This document shows positions 1 to 8,940 of a DNA stretch of 64,000 bases, piece after piece. The notes under the pieces are model-generated. The model made no database searches. It had not been told where the DNA came from and was given only the letters and a program-made list of their open reading frames with translations. Every line of letters begins with the position of its first letter. The first letter of the stretch is position 1. The translations under genes and the position numbers were made by a program. Source of the DNA: CAYSNP01 sp050945855 (lineage in GTDB: Bacteria; Bacillota; Clostridia; Christensenellales; DTU072); the NCBI GenBank assembly GCA_050945855.1, contig JBMNTS010000003.1, forward strand, positions 12,740 to 76,739, written 5' to 3'.

Positions 1-458
1 ACGAAGTTCAGGAATTTGTGCAAAGGACGGGAGTGGACAGCCTCGCGATAGCGATAGGCACTTCGCACGGCGCTTTTAAGTTTAAGGGGGAGGCAAAACT
101 GCGTTTTGATATTTTGGAAGAAGTCGGCAAAAGATTGCCCGGTTTCCCCATTGTATTGCACGGCGCAAGCAGCGTGCCTCAGGATTTGGCGGAAATCATT
201 AATCAGTACGGCGGCAATATGCCCGGCGCCAAAGGGGTACCCGAATATATGCTGCGCAAAGCGGCGGAAATGGCGGTATGCAAAATCAATATCGACAGCG
301 ATTTAAGGATGGCGGTTACGGCAACTGTAAGAAAATACTTCGCGGACAATCCCTCCCACTTTGACCCCCGCCAATATCTCGGCCCGGCAAGGCAGGCGGT
401 AAAGGAAATAGTGCGCCATAAGCTGATTAACGTACTGGGTTGCTCCGGCAAAGCCTGA
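1..458 (+). CDS. fba: Class II fructose-bisphosphate aldolase, 5'-truncated by window edge
   Basis: C-terminal part of a class II (zinc-dependent) ketose-bisphosphate aldolase, which interconverts fructose 1,6-bisphosphate with DHAP and glyceraldehyde 3-phosphate in glycolysis. The reading frame is open from base 3 with no start, so about half of the protein lies upstream of the window. Visible family motifs are RTGVDSLAIAIGTSHG, the substrate loop LHGASSVP, VCKINIDSDLRMA and the C-terminal FDPRQYLGPARQAVKE. It ends in GCSGKA before TGA and is followed by a good terminator, so it is the last gene of its transcript. An assignment to a close tagatose-bisphosphate aldolase homologue cannot be excluded from this fragment. 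Confidence 0.93.
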   Translation, partial: EVQEFVQRTGVDSLAIAIGTSHGAFKFKGEAKLRFDILEEVGKRLPGFPIVLHGASSVPQDLAEIINQYGGNMPGAKGVPEYMLRKAAEMAVCKINIDSDLRMAVTATVRKYFADNPSHFDPRQYLGPARQAVKEIVRHKLINVLGCSGKA

Positions 459-491
459 TAACGGAAAAACCAAAAAATAAAGCGTATTAAA

Positions 492-528
492 AAAGCCTTT
501 GAATTTTCTCAAAGGCTTTGATTTTTTA
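492..528. terminator. Bidirectional terminator between fba and the Ig-like protein gene
   Basis: An 11-bp perfect stem (492-502 with 509-519, AAAGCCTTTGA) is followed by a T run on the plus strand and preceded by an A run, so it also reads as a terminator on the minus strand. It separates two convergent genes. Confidence 0.85.
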
Positions 529-3330
529 ATTGCCTTGCAATCTGATTAGCAACTGCTCATCGTTAGGACAAGGCTGATTAGGCAGAATCTCCGGGGTGTT
601 TTTTCTGAATTTATAGGACACTATATAGCAGGGCTTGTCCATACGCAAGGACACCTTGTTGGAAGAGCCGGGAGTTTCGGGTAATGTAAAAAGAGTCTGG
701 AAAAGCGGAAGCAGCGTACCTATAATGCCGCCGTCCTGTGCGGTTGGCATAGGCATTTTCATTATTTCATAGGAAGGTCCGTTAATATAGATAGTATTAG
801 GGTCGAGATTGTTCCACATCCCGCTGACAAAGCCCATTAAGTTTACCCATTCTGTGCCGTCCTGGTCTGTATATTTAAGACTGCTGTACTTGTCCATGGA
901 TAACAGCCTTGCCATTTCCTTTTTAAGATAGGTATCAAGCAGGTTTTGTAAAGTCTCATACCCCTGCAGCCATTCGGGGTCAATAAGACCGACGAAAACG
1001 GAATCCAGCTGATTGAGTCTTTTCCAATTATAATTGTCTATAAATCCTTCTATGCGAACGTTTATTTCCACTTTTTCAAATTTATTAAGTATATAATCAG
1101 CAGTAATCTTGTTTGAACTCACGGATACGGGCATAATCATTATGGAAGGACCGGTAGAAGCCTTAAACACTATGTTTCTGAATACCGCTTCGCTGGTCGG
1201 GAAATGCCCTCTCTGGTCAATAAACACGGGAAATCTGTAACAATCGCCGATAATCGAGCCTTCCACCAATAAGTTGTAACTATATCGGGCTTCATAGTCA
1301 AAATCTCCCACAAAACGGAAACCGTCGCCGAAGTATCGGATATGATTATACCTTAATATAATTTGCTTATCGAAAGCGTCGCTGTCGGCATAGATATCCA
1401 TAGCCATTCCTCTTGCTTCAAAATCTTCCAGTCTGACTTCAGCATTATCGGCTATGGCGGTGCCTTTAAAAGACACGTTCTCTATAATCAATTTGTCTAA
1501 AGATTCTTTAATAACATTGGTATTAATCAAAAATATACTGGTAAATCTGGCCATACCCTTTTCATTGCCGGGTATTTTTTCATATCCGTTCTGCTTGTCA
1601 TAACGATCCACCCATTTCTCCGCGGTTATCGTATAGCCGTTGCCGTAAAAACAGTTTTTGAGGGACGCAAAACTATTGCTGCTTGTCTGGTCCTGAGTGA
1701 AATCCACATCGGTATGCAATGCGATAGGCGCTGCCAGATAATTGGAAAGGAAGTTGATAGTATTGTAATATCCGCTGGGAGATAAGACTAAATCCTCCTC
1801 GTCTACATTGACCGCTTCCTTATCCTCCAGCATTCTGAAGGTATAGCTTTTGGACAGCTGGGTTTTGACGTTATGCACAAGCTCGGTGGCTATCACCTTT
1901 ACGTCCTTGCCGCAGGCGGCTTCCTTAAAGGTAATAACGCCATTCTGGTCTATGGAGGCGTATTCCGGATTGGCGACTTCCCAGAACAGCCTGAAATCTT
2001 CTATTACAGTTCCGCGGAAGGTGGCGGAGCCGGGATGGTAAAAGAGCTGGTAACTATGGGTAAACTCATTTTTGTTAAGGCTGCCGGAAATAAAGTTGTA
2101 TCCCCATACCCTTTCCAGTTTAATGCCCACCTTATTAAAGTTTTCGGTAAGATTAAGCAAAAAGGTGTTTGCCCTGAGGGTAACCTTAATTACTATCTCT
2201 TTGTATTCCCCGTTGGAAAGGGTCGCTCTCACCGTCGCCACGCCTTGTTTTACGGGCAAAAGCACGCCCGATTCCGAAACTTTGAGCACACTCTCGTCCG
2301 AAGAGGAAAATACTGCGTTGAGAGTGGCGGGGTTGGAAAAGTCCAAATAAGCCGCGCTCAAAAAATATCCGCCGTTGTCAATATATACTATCGCTTGATC
2401 TTGCTCGTCATAGCTGAAATATTCACGATTGGCGATATCCCATTCGTTATAAGGGATATTATACACTTCCACCTGCTGCTCAAGCTCGCCGTATGTCACT
2501 TTGTACAGGGCTTTTTCCTGATTGGAAGAAACCAAAGTAATTTCGGTGCTGCCGTTTTGCAGCACAAGGTTATCCTTAATCCATTGCTCGCTGTTAGACT
2601 CGCTGTTAAGGTAAATCTTGGAGCTTTTCACTACCGCGCGGGTAGTGTCTACCTCAATTTCCGCCGTATGCTTGCGCTCGGCCATATCCACGACGGCAGT
2701 GCTTATTGTCGTCTGCCCCAGCCCCTTAATGCTCGCCACGCCGTTTTGGTCCACGCTCACGATGTCCGGACGGCTGCTCTTCCAAGTGATTATATTGGAG
2801 CCTATCGCCTCAGCGGGGTAGAAATTGGCGTAAAATTTGGTGGTGTCAGTCAAGGGATATGTGCCCTCTACAGGCTGCCCGTTCGCCGCTATGGAAAAGC
2901 TGGCGATGTAATTGCTGGTTATATAAATGTTGATTACTTTTTTGAGATTGTAATTGCTCTTGGGATAAATCACTAAGCCCACTTCACCGGGAGACGCCGC
3001 CTCGATAGTATATTTGCGGCCCTTTTCCTCTTGCTTGGTCAGGGTCACTCTGCCCGTGCTGTCTTCCGTAAATGTGTAATCAATTTCCGAATTGTAGCTT
3101 ATCGTGGGCAATATGATAATGATAATCTGCATACTACCCGGCTTGCCCCCATCTTCCAAAGGCAGAGTATAAGTGCGGGTTTCGTCAAGCGGCTTGTCGT
3201 TGATATCGTGGATAATCATTTTTTCCGCGTTAACGTTGATGGTAGCGGAAATCACCGCTCCCGTAAGCATTAAAGAAAATACCACTACGACAGGTATAAT
3301 TATAATAACAGCTATCAAAAACTTTTTCAT
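526..3330 (-). CDS. Membrane-anchored or secreted protein with bacterial Ig-like (Big2) repeats
   Basis: A 934-residue protein with one N-terminal hydrophobic segment (about residues 4-27), which is a signal anchor or an uncleaved signal peptide. At least three Big2-like beta-sandwich domains follow, recognised by ITWKSSRPDIVSVDQNGVAS (about 143-230), FSSSDESVLKVSESGVL (about 320-385) and FWEVANPEYASIDQNGVITF (about 430-490). Residues 520-740 are rich in Asn, Gly, Tyr and beta-prone stretches and could be a short parallel beta-helix; this is a guess. The start codon overlaps the stop of the ABC permease gene by one base, so it is the last gene of an ABC-exporter operon. The function is not known; a cell-surface role or transporter partner is inferred from context. 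Confidence 0.8.
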   Translation of the reverse strand: MKKFLIAVIIIIPVVVVFSLMLTGAVISATINVNAEKMIIHDINDKPLDETRTYTLPLEDGGKPGSMQIIIIILPTISYNSEIDYTFTEDSTGRVTLTKQEEKGRKYTIEAASPGEVGLVIYPKSNYNLKKVINIYITSNYIASFSIAANGQPVEGTYPLTDTTKFYANFYPAEAIGSNIITWKSSRPDIVSVDQNGVASIKGLGQTTISTAVVDMAERKHTAEIEVDTTRAVVKSSKIYLNSESNSEQWIKDNLVLQNGSTEITLVSSNQEKALYKVTYGELEQQVEVYNIPYNEWDIANREYFSYDEQDQAIVYIDNGGYFLSAAYLDFSNPATLNAVFSSSDESVLKVSESGVLLPVKQGVATVRATLSNGEYKEIVIKVTLRANTFLLNLTENFNKVGIKLERVWGYNFISGSLNKNEFTHSYQLFYHPGSATFRGTVIEDFRLFWEVANPEYASIDQNGVITFKEAACGKDVKVIATELVHNVKTQLSKSYTFRMLEDKEAVNVDEEDLVLSPSGYYNTINFLSNYLAAPIALHTDVDFTQDQTSSNSFASLKNCFYGNGYTITAEKWVDRYDKQNGYEKIPGNEKGMARFTSIFLINTNVIKESLDKLIIENVSFKGTAIADNAEVRLEDFEARGMAMDIYADSDAFDKQIILRYNHIRYFGDGFRFVGDFDYEARYSYNLLVEGSIIGDCYRFPVFIDQRGHFPTSEAVFRNIVFKASTGPSIMIMPVSVSSNKITADYILNKFEKVEINVRIEGFIDNYNWKRLNQLDSVFVGLIDPEWLQGYETLQNLLDTYLKKEMARLLSMDKYSSLKYTDQDGTEWVNLMGFVSGMWNNLDPNTIYINGPSYEIMKMPMPTAQDGGIIGTLLPLFQTLFTLPETPGSSNKVSLRMDKPCYIVSYKFRKNTPEILPNQPCPNDEQLLIRLQGN

Positions 3331-4973
3331 TACGTTATCCTATTATAATGTTTTTTCAGATTGATGGAATAGGACAAGATACAATACAAGCCGAATATAA
3401 AAGATATGCCGCTGATTATCAAAAGCATCCATTGGTCAACGGTAAGCACCTCTTTGTCAATAACAAAGAAGGAATCAAGCAGGTAAGAGATAAGCATAGC
3501 CAAAATACCCAAAAAGACGGATACCGCAAAGCCTATCCCTACGCTTGCGGTGGTATTTACGTTGCCGCTGACCAATTCCCCCTGGCCGCTGAGATTGAAC
3601 TTGGGCCGCTTGACATCCATTTTCATAGAGCGCAGGGTCAAAGCGACAGCCAAAAACTGCACAATGGCGTACAGCCAGACAGCGTCGTCAAGCGGAATTT
3701 GCTTAAAATAAACTATGCCCGCGATTGTGACCACATTGGCAAGAATTGATACCAGCAGATACATGGTAAATTTGGCTAAAAGCTGAGTGCGTATAGATAC
3801 CGGAATAACCTTGGTATGGTAGAAATTGTCCCCCTCTCTTGTTATACTGGTGGCGGAAAAAGATATTATTACCGTGTTGAAAATCAGCATTACAAGCAGG
3901 GTAAGTCCTAGGATAATCTTGTCGCCTATATCGTTTTTGCCTATTCCTATCGCGATTTTGTTGCAAAAATATACCATTACCGGCATTGAGCAGGCAAGCA
4001 CAAAATACTGGAAAGAATAATTGGTGGAGCGCATTACCTGCAAAAATTCCTTTTTCAGCAAGGTAAAGAATATGGGACGGCGAGTAAACCGGCCGCGCTT
4101 TTTGCGATATGCGGAGCCCTCTATTTCCACGTTTTTAAGCAGCGTCCTCTGATATACGAACACAATGAGCAGTATTACCAAAAACAAAAGGAAGACGGAA
4201 AGCACCATCAGTATAAACAGCGCGAACACGGGATTTTTCTGCAATACGAGGTCCGCGAAATATTTAGTCGGATAGCAGTATAGGGCTACCTCTTTAAAAA
4301 TCTCAATCATTTTGGGGTCAAAGACGGAAAAGCTTTGCCCTTTAAGGTAGGTGACCATGCTTTGAAAAAGGGTAATATACGCGGTAAACATCGCCGTCAC
4401 GCTCACCGCCATAATAATGGTAACCAGTCCGTATCTGTGCCTGATTTTGTTTGTCACCATCATTACGGGTATCGCCAGCAGATTGCTGATAAAGAAAGGT
4501 ATAAAAACTATAAAAGCGGCGGCGGCCGGAATAAGTCTTAAAAACTGTTTGGGTACGGGCACCACTCTGGAGTAAGCGAACATCACGGGCACCAGCACCA
4601 CCGCGGTGACCAAAATCTGATTAATAATAAGGTACAGCGTTTTGGAGATAAACACCTCGTAGCCTTTGACGGGGAGGCGCATCAGCATCTCGTTGTCGCC
4701 TTTGTAATATAGCACCTTGGCCACGCTGGATACTCCCGTAAAACAGAAGAACAAAAACATGCCCGTAAACAAAAAGACAAGGATTTCGTAGCCCAATCCC
4801 TCTTTGACAAACATCTCAAAAATAACTTCGCTTGCCCACAGCACCAAAACATAAAAGGCGAGAGCGAAAATTGCGGTGCCTACCGTCTTTTTGAGCGTCT
4901 TTTTGTCCTTTAGAGAAAAGGCCCCGAAGTTGTTTCGAAACTCCAGTTTTAAAAGAGTAAAAGCAATTTTCAT
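3330..4973 (-). CDS. ABC-2 type exporter permease
   Basis: A 547-residue integral membrane protein with about twelve hydrophobic segments, in two halves separated by a basic loop (near YRKKRGRFTRR, about residue 290). The first half begins LLKLEFRNNFGAF, as is typical of large ABC-2 permeases that export proteins, peptides or lipids. It lies 5 bp downstream of the ATPase gene and overlaps the next gene by one base, so ATPase, permease and Ig-like protein are probably made together. The substrate is unknown. The length is roughly twice that of a minimal ABC-2 permease, so one polypeptide may supply both transmembrane halves. Confidence 0.82.
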   Translation of the reverse strand: MKIAFTLLKLEFRNNFGAFSLKDKKTLKKTVGTAIFALAFYVLVLWASEVIFEMFVKEGLGYEILVFLFTGMFLFFCFTGVSSVAKVLYYKGDNEMLMRLPVKGYEVFISKTLYLIINQILVTAVVLVPVMFAYSRVVPVPKQFLRLIPAAAAFIVFIPFFISNLLAIPVMMVTNKIRHRYGLVTIIMAVSVTAMFTAYITLFQSMVTYLKGQSFSVFDPKMIEIFKEVALYCYPTKYFADLVLQKNPVFALFILMVLSVFLLFLVILLIVFVYQRTLLKNVEIEGSAYRKKRGRFTRRPIFFTLLKKEFLQVMRSTNYSFQYFVLACSMPVMVYFCNKIAIGIGKNDIGDKIILGLTLLVMLIFNTVIISFSATSITREGDNFYHTKVIPVSIRTQLLAKFTMYLLVSILANVVTIAGIVYFKQIPLDDAVWLYAIVQFLAVALTLRSMKMDVKRPKFNLSGQGELVSGNVNTTASVGIGFAVSVFLGILAMLISYLLDSFFVIDKEVLTVDQWMLLIISGISFIFGLYCILSYSINLKKHYNRIT

Positions 4974-4978
4974 AATTA

Positions 4979-5698
4979 CTACTCCTCTTCTCTGGTTATG
5001 GCAAGGAAGTCTTCTTCCAGCGTTTCCTTATTGCCCTCGACGGTCAAGTCAATAATGTCATGCAGCTTGCCGTCGTGTATGATAGCCGCCCTGTCGCACA
5101 GCTTGGCTACCAAATCCAGATTGTGAGAAGAAAAGAACACGGTGTTGCCCTGATTGCAATGCTCTCTCATGTAGCTGATTATCTCCACCATAGATTGGGG
5201 GTCGAGTCCCATCATAGGCTCGTCAAGCACCCACAGCTTGGGCTGGTGTATAAGCGCGGCAATGATGCATATCTTTTGCTTCATACCGTGAGAGTATGAC
5301 TTTATCTGAGTATCTATGGCATGCGTAAGGCGGAACATTTTGACAAACCTGTTGAAGCGCTCCATTCTGTCGAACTTGCTTACCCTGTATAAGTCGGCCA
5401 TATAGTTGACGTATTCTCTGCCGGTAAGCTTTTCGTACACGCTGTGGTTGTCAGGCACGTATCCCATATTAAGCTTTGCCTCTATGCTTTCCGTCTTGAT
5501 GTCCTTTCCGCATATCTTTATGGAGCCTCCGTTAAAAGGGTAAATGCCGGTTATGCATTTTATTGTCGTGGACTTACCCGCTCCGTTCTTTCCGAGAAAA
5601 CCAAAAATCTCCCCCTCCTTAAGCTCGAGACTTAAATTCTCTACCGCGAATCTTTCACTGTTAAGGTATTTCTTATATAGATTCTTTATTTCCAGCAT
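4979..5698 (-). CDS. ABC exporter ATP-binding protein
   Basis: The ATPase subunit of the ABC-2 exporter, 239 residues. It has Walker A GKNGAGKS (about 36-43), an atypical signature SHGMKQK (about 136-142) and Walker B LWVLDEP followed by GLDP. I place the start at ATG 5698 and not at the upstream ATG 5719. The strong promoter at 5735-5763 would start RNA near 5728, leaving the 5719 codon without a ribosome binding site, whereas 5698 has AAGGAA at suitable spacing. It is the first gene of a three-gene operon with the permease and the Ig-like protein. Confidence 0.88.
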   Translation of the reverse strand: MLEIKNLYKKYLNSERFAVENLSLELKEGEIFGFLGKNGAGKSTTIKCITGIYPFNGGSIKICGKDIKTESIEAKLNMGYVPDNHSVYEKLTGREYVNYMADLYRVSKFDRMERFNRFVKMFRLTHAIDTQIKSYSHGMKQKICIIAALIHQPKLWVLDEPMMGLDPQSMVEIISYMREHCNQGNTVFFSSHNLDLVAKLCDRAAIIHDGKLHDIIDLTVEGNKETLEEDFLAITREEE

Positions 5699-5734
5699 GA
5701 GATACTTTTCCTTCATCATTTAAATAATAATGCT

Positions 5735-5763
5735 ATTATATCAAAGTCTAATATAGATGTCAA
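5735..5763 (-). promoter_or_regulatory. Consensus sigma-A promoter of the ABC exporter operon
   Basis: On the minus strand TTGACA (5758-5763) and TATAAT (5735-5740) are separated by exactly 17 bp. This is a perfect consensus and decides the start codon of the ATPase gene. Confidence 0.85.
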
Positions 5764-5839
5764 CCATAGCTTATAACACTGATTTTAGAATGTCAAACCT
5801 AACATTTTGGGGATTTTTCGCATAAATATGGCTAATTTA

Positions 5840-5868
5840 TTGCAAAAAACAGCTTATTAGGCTATAAT
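5840..5868 (+). promoter_or_regulatory. Promoter of the SDR/ABC-F transcript
   Basis: TTGCAA (5840-5845), 17-bp spacer, TATAAT (5863-5868). It is followed by a short leader with GAGGAG before the ATG at 5901. Confidence 0.75.
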
Positions 5869-5900
5869 ATTAACGATTTTTTGATAAATGAGGAGCTAAA

Positions 5901-6629
5901 ATGAAGCCAAATGTACTGATTACGGGCGGAGCAACGGGTATCGGAAGGGCAATTTCCCTTCGTTTTGCGCAGGCAGGATATAACGTTTTTTATACTTACA
6001 ACAAAAGCGAAAAGGAAGCGCAATCGCTGCAAAGTCAGCTTTCGGGATACCAAATAATGCATTATGGGTTACATTGTGACGCAAATAACGTTGGGGAAAT
6101 CGAGCATGTTTGCACCCAAATTGTTGCCAAATACGGCAATATAGGCACCCTTATTAATAATTGTGGGGTTCCTAAACGCGCGTTATTGGCAGATACAGGC
6201 GTGGAAGAATATGACGAGATAATGAATGTCAATCTGCGAAGCGCGTTTTTGTTTTGCAAATATCTTTCCTGCGGCATGCGGGAGAGCGGGGGACGAATCA
6301 TCAATATAAGCAGCATCTGGGGCATAAAGGGCGCTTGCATGGAGAGTATCTACAGCGCAAGCAAGCACGCGCTTGCGGGGCTTACCCGCTCTCTTGCTTA
6401 CGAGCTTGCGCCTTGCGATATCACCGTCAACGCGGTGGCGCCCGGAGTCATAAACACCAAGATGAACGACTGCCTCAGCGCGGCGGAAATGGAGGCGCTG
6501 CGCCGGTCTATACCCTTAGGCAGGCTGGGCACTCCGGAGGATGTGGCGGAGGCCGTATTCTTTCTTGCTAGCAAAGAGGCGGGATATATTACGGGTCAGG
6601 TACTGGCCGTGGACGGAGGTTTAAGCTAG
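5901..6629 (+). CDS. Short-chain dehydrogenase/reductase, FabG-like
   Basis: An NAD(P)-dependent oxidoreductase of the classical SDR family, 242 residues. It has the Rossmann nucleotide motif GGATGIGRA (9-17), the NNCG element (about 86-89), a catalytic Asn in MNVNLRSAF, Ser in ISS (136-138) and the YSASK pair Tyr151/Lys155. The C-terminal APGVINTKM and GYITGQVLAVDGG are typical of 3-oxoacyl-ACP reductases. Because there is no fab cluster beside it, the substrate cannot be fixed and other short-chain alcohols or sugars are possible. It is followed by the ABC-F gene after 6 bp and shares its promoter. Confidence 0.85.
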   Translation: MKPNVLITGGATGIGRAISLRFAQAGYNVFYTYNKSEKEAQSLQSQLSGYQIMHYGLHCDANNVGEIEHVCTQIVAKYGNIGTLINNCGVPKRALLADTGVEEYDEIMNVNLRSAFLFCKYLSCGMRESGGRIINISSIWGIKGACMESIYSASKHALAGLTRSLAYELAPCDITVNAVAPGVINTKMNDCLSAAEMEALRRSIPLGRLGTPEDVAEAVFFLASKEAGYITGQVLAVDGGLS

Positions 6630-6635
6630 AGTAAC

Positions 6636-8177
6636 ATGAGCATATTGGAAGTCAAAGGATTAACGCACAGATTCGATAACAAGCCGCTGTTTAACGATGC
6701 TTCCTTCAGGGTTAACAACGGAGAGCACATAGGCATCGTGGGACTTAACGGAGCGGGTAAGTCTACTTTTATAAATATCATTTCGGGAAAGCTCCCGCAA
6801 GACGCGGGCGAAGTAAACTGGCTGCCCGGCATACGCTGGAGCTATCTGGACCAGCATGCGGATATAGACCGCTCTCTAAGCGTTATGCAATATTTGCGCA
6901 GCGCTTTCGGCTATCTGTACGATATCGAAAAAGAGCTTCTGTCACTTTATGAGCAAATGAGCGAAACCACGGACGAGGCGGTGCTGGATAAGCTGATAGG
7001 CAAAAGCGCGAGGATGCAGGACAAGCTTATCATCGAGGGCTTTTATGATCTGGACGCGGAAATAAAAAAGGTCGCCGGCGGGCTGGGCCTGGCAAACGTG
7101 GGTTACGATAACAAAATCGGCAGGCTGAGCGGCGGAGAAAGAGCAAAGCTGATGCTAGCCAAAATACTTTTGGAAAAGCCGGATATAATGCTGCTGGACG
7201 AGCCCACCAATTTTTTGGATATTGAGCATATTGAGTGGCTAAAGGGCTTTTTGAACTCTTTTCCCGGTACTTATATGGTTATCAGCCATGATAACGCCTT
7301 CTTAAACGCCACCTGCAGTTTTATTATCAACATAGAAAACGGACAAATAAGAAAATTCAGCGGCAATTACCGGTCGTTTATGGCGCAAAGAGAGCAGATA
7401 GCCAAACAATATGAAGAAAGCTACCAGCGCCAGCAACGGGAAATAGCGAAAATGGAGGATTATATCGCGCGCAACAAGGTGAGAGCGGCTACGGCGGGCA
7501 TGGCAAACAGCAGAAAGAAACAACTTGAGCGCATGCAGGTCTTGGAAAAGCCCGTCATAATTCACGAAGCGCATTTCCATTTCCCATGCGAGCCCGTACA
7601 TACTTTGGACATGCTGGTGGTAAAGGATCTGGTAATAGGCTATACCAAGCCCATCCTGCCCCCTATAAGTCTGCATATTAAGGGGGATGACAAGCTATGG
7701 ATAAGAGGCACAAACGGAATAGGAAAAAGCACGCTGTTAAAAACGCTGACGCAACGGATACCCCGGATATCCGGCTCTTTTAAATTTCATATCCAGCACC
7801 GAAAAAATTATCTGGAACAGGACATAGAATTTTATTCCACCGAAATAAACGCTGTTATATATGTTAATGAAACTTTCCCCCGCCTTAACGCCAAACAGCA
7901 AAGAGCAATGCTTGCGGAAGCTGGAATAAAAGGAGAGCTTGCGACCAAGCCCATCAAAAACTTGAGCGGCGGAGAGCAGGTGCGCATTAAGCTGGCGTGT
8001 CTGGGACAAAGGGAAAGCAACATCCTGCTGCTGGACGAGCCCACAAATCACTTAGACATAAAAGCAAAGGAAGCCTTAAAGAACGCGCTGGTCGAATACC
8101 CCGGAGCGATTGTGCTGGTAAGCCACGAAAAGGAATTCGCCGAAGCCGTCTGCAATAAGGTGTTCGATATTAAGTAA
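6636..8177 (+). CDS. ABC-F family ATPase (ribosome-associated type)
   Basis: A 513-residue soluble protein with two ABC ATPase domains and no membrane segment, the plan of ABC-F translation or ribosome-protection factors. Domain 1 has GLNGAGKST (36-44), LSGGERAK and LLDEPTNFLD; domain 2 has GTNGIGKST (near 360), LSGGEQVRIK and LLLDEPTNHLD. The linker between them (about 200-320) is rich in basic and Gln residues, as expected for the P-site tRNA interaction motif. It resembles generic housekeeping or antibiotic-protection ABC-F proteins; which of these cannot be told. It is translated 6 bp after the SDR gene with a weak ribosome binding site, so translational coupling is likely. Confidence 0.88.
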   Translation: MSILEVKGLTHRFDNKPLFNDASFRVNNGEHIGIVGLNGAGKSTFINIISGKLPQDAGEVNWLPGIRWSYLDQHADIDRSLSVMQYLRSAFGYLYDIEKELLSLYEQMSETTDEAVLDKLIGKSARMQDKLIIEGFYDLDAEIKKVAGGLGLANVGYDNKIGRLSGGERAKLMLAKILLEKPDIMLLDEPTNFLDIEHIEWLKGFLNSFPGTYMVISHDNAFLNATCSFIINIENGQIRKFSGNYRSFMAQREQIAKQYEESYQRQQREIAKMEDYIARNKVRAATAGMANSRKKQLERMQVLEKPVIIHEAHFHFPCEPVHTLDMLVVKDLVIGYTKPILPPISLHIKGDDKLWIRGTNGIGKSTLLKTLTQRIPRISGSFKFHIQHRKNYLEQDIEFYSTEINAVIYVNETFPRLNAKQQRAMLAEAGIKGELATKPIKNLSGGEQVRIKLACLGQRESNILLLDEPTNHLDIKAKEALKNALVEYPGAIVLVSHEKEFAEAVCNKVFDIK

Positions 8178-8241
8178 ATGCTATTTTGGGACACCAAATA
8201 GCTGATTTAGGCAAACCGTTTATCGCTATTAAGGCAACAAA

Positions 8242-8261
8242 TAAGCCCCAACAGGGGCTTA
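8242..8261 (+). terminator. Hairpin downstream of the ABC-F gene
   Basis: A perfect 8-bp stem TAAGCCCC/GGGGCTTA with loop AACA. It lacks a T run, so it may be an RNA-stabilising hairpin and not a true intrinsic terminator. Confidence 0.4.
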
Positions 8262-8339
8262 AGCCTCGTGTAATGAAATGCATAACAAGAGCCCATAGCA
8301 CATACATGCACTGTTATACGCTTTTGTATTCAAAAGAGT

Positions 8340-8471
8340 TAAGAGCGGTGGAGAGCGGTGTGGAAACGGGCAACAGGCAGAGAGGCGGCGACGGGAGTGT
8401 ATACAGAAATACATGACCTAGCCGTACTCACTGCACGTAGCCCGTATACGCGCCGCTATGCACCGCTCTTA
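8340..8471. repeat. Inverted-repeat-bounded intergenic element, copy A
   Basis: About 132 bp bounded by an 11-bp perfect inverted repeat, TAAGAGCGGTG (8340-8350) and CACCGCTCTTA (8461-8471). The right-hand part, including GAAATACAT, GCACGTAGCC and GTATACGCGCCGC, is closely similar to 57498-57569, so this is one of two copies in the window. It lies between convergent genes and abuts the stop codon of the minus-strand rubredoxin-like gene. It contains no credible gene. A small non-autonomous mobile element or REP-like palindrome is inferred. Confidence 0.65.
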
Positions 8472-8472
8472 T

Positions 8473-8802
8473 TTACCATTTGCCGCGGCTTATATGAGTA
8501 GCAATCTCAGCCTTGCACTTCTGCTTAAGTATCCAAGCGTCTTTTATGGCTTGCTCAAAAAGGGCGACGCAAGGCGGGTCAAGGTTGATTTCTATACCTT
8601 CTTTTGCCAGCTTTTCGATTTTCATTGCCAATCCCATCAGTTTGGTATGGATATCGTTGGTTCTGTCAGAAGCGTACACTTTTTTTGCCTCTTCTTCGGT
8701 AAGAGCAATAAATTTCTCTTTGGGCGCGCCGCATTTGGGGCAGAAATCGGGGGCGGAATCTCCCTCGTGCATATAACCGCATACCGTACATTTGAACAAC
8801 AT
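8473..8802 (-). CDS. Rubredoxin-like iron protein with helical C-terminal domain
   Basis: A 109-residue protein. The N-terminal 35 residues form a rubredoxin/rubrerythrin-type iron site from two CxxC pairs, CTVCG (near residue 5) and CPKCG (near 21). The remaining residues (about 40-109) are predicted mostly helical and carry two further Cys that are not in an obvious motif. I use ATG 8802 with AGGAGAT upstream; the frame extends further upstream but without a ribosome binding site. It is transcribed divergently from the rubredoxin-hcp pair from its own consensus promoter. An electron-transfer role in oxygen or NO defence is inferred from the neighbours. Confidence 0.75.
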   Translation of the reverse strand: MLFKCTVCGYMHEGDSAPDFCPKCGAPKEKFIALTEEEAKKVYASDRTNDIHTKLMGLAMKIEKLAKEGIEINLDPPCVALFEQAIKDAWILKQKCKAEIATHISRGKW

Positions 8803-8859
8803 AATTCTATCTCCTTTTTTGATTTTTCTTTGACGCAGCAAGTTATGCCTGCTATAAAA

Positions 8860-8887
8860 ATTATAACAGATTGTTTGAAAATGTCAA
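8860..8887 (-). promoter_or_regulatory. Promoter of the rubredoxin-like gene
   Basis: On the minus strand TTGACA (8882-8887), 16-bp spacer, TATAAT (8860-8865). Confidence 0.75.
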
Positions 8888-8927
8888 TGCGTTTGTTATA
8901 CAATAGCATATTCCGCCCTCGTTGTAT

Positions 8928-8940
8928 GTGACTAAGTCAC
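8928..8940. promoter_or_regulatory. Palindromic candidate operator upstream of rubredoxin-hcp
   Basis: GTGACTAAGTCAC is a perfect 13-bp palindrome, 20 bp upstream of a TTGACA (8961-8966) that has no good -10 box. The position suits an activator site. Symmetric GTGA/TCAC half-sites are typical of Crp/Fnr-family regulators, and hcp genes are often controlled by such a regulator (HcpR). The assignment is an inference. Confidence 0.45.

Noticed and set aside
1873..2976. A 367-codon open frame antisense to the Ig-like protein gene
   Set aside because: No promoter or ribosome binding site; the minus-strand gene has repeated domains and operon context.
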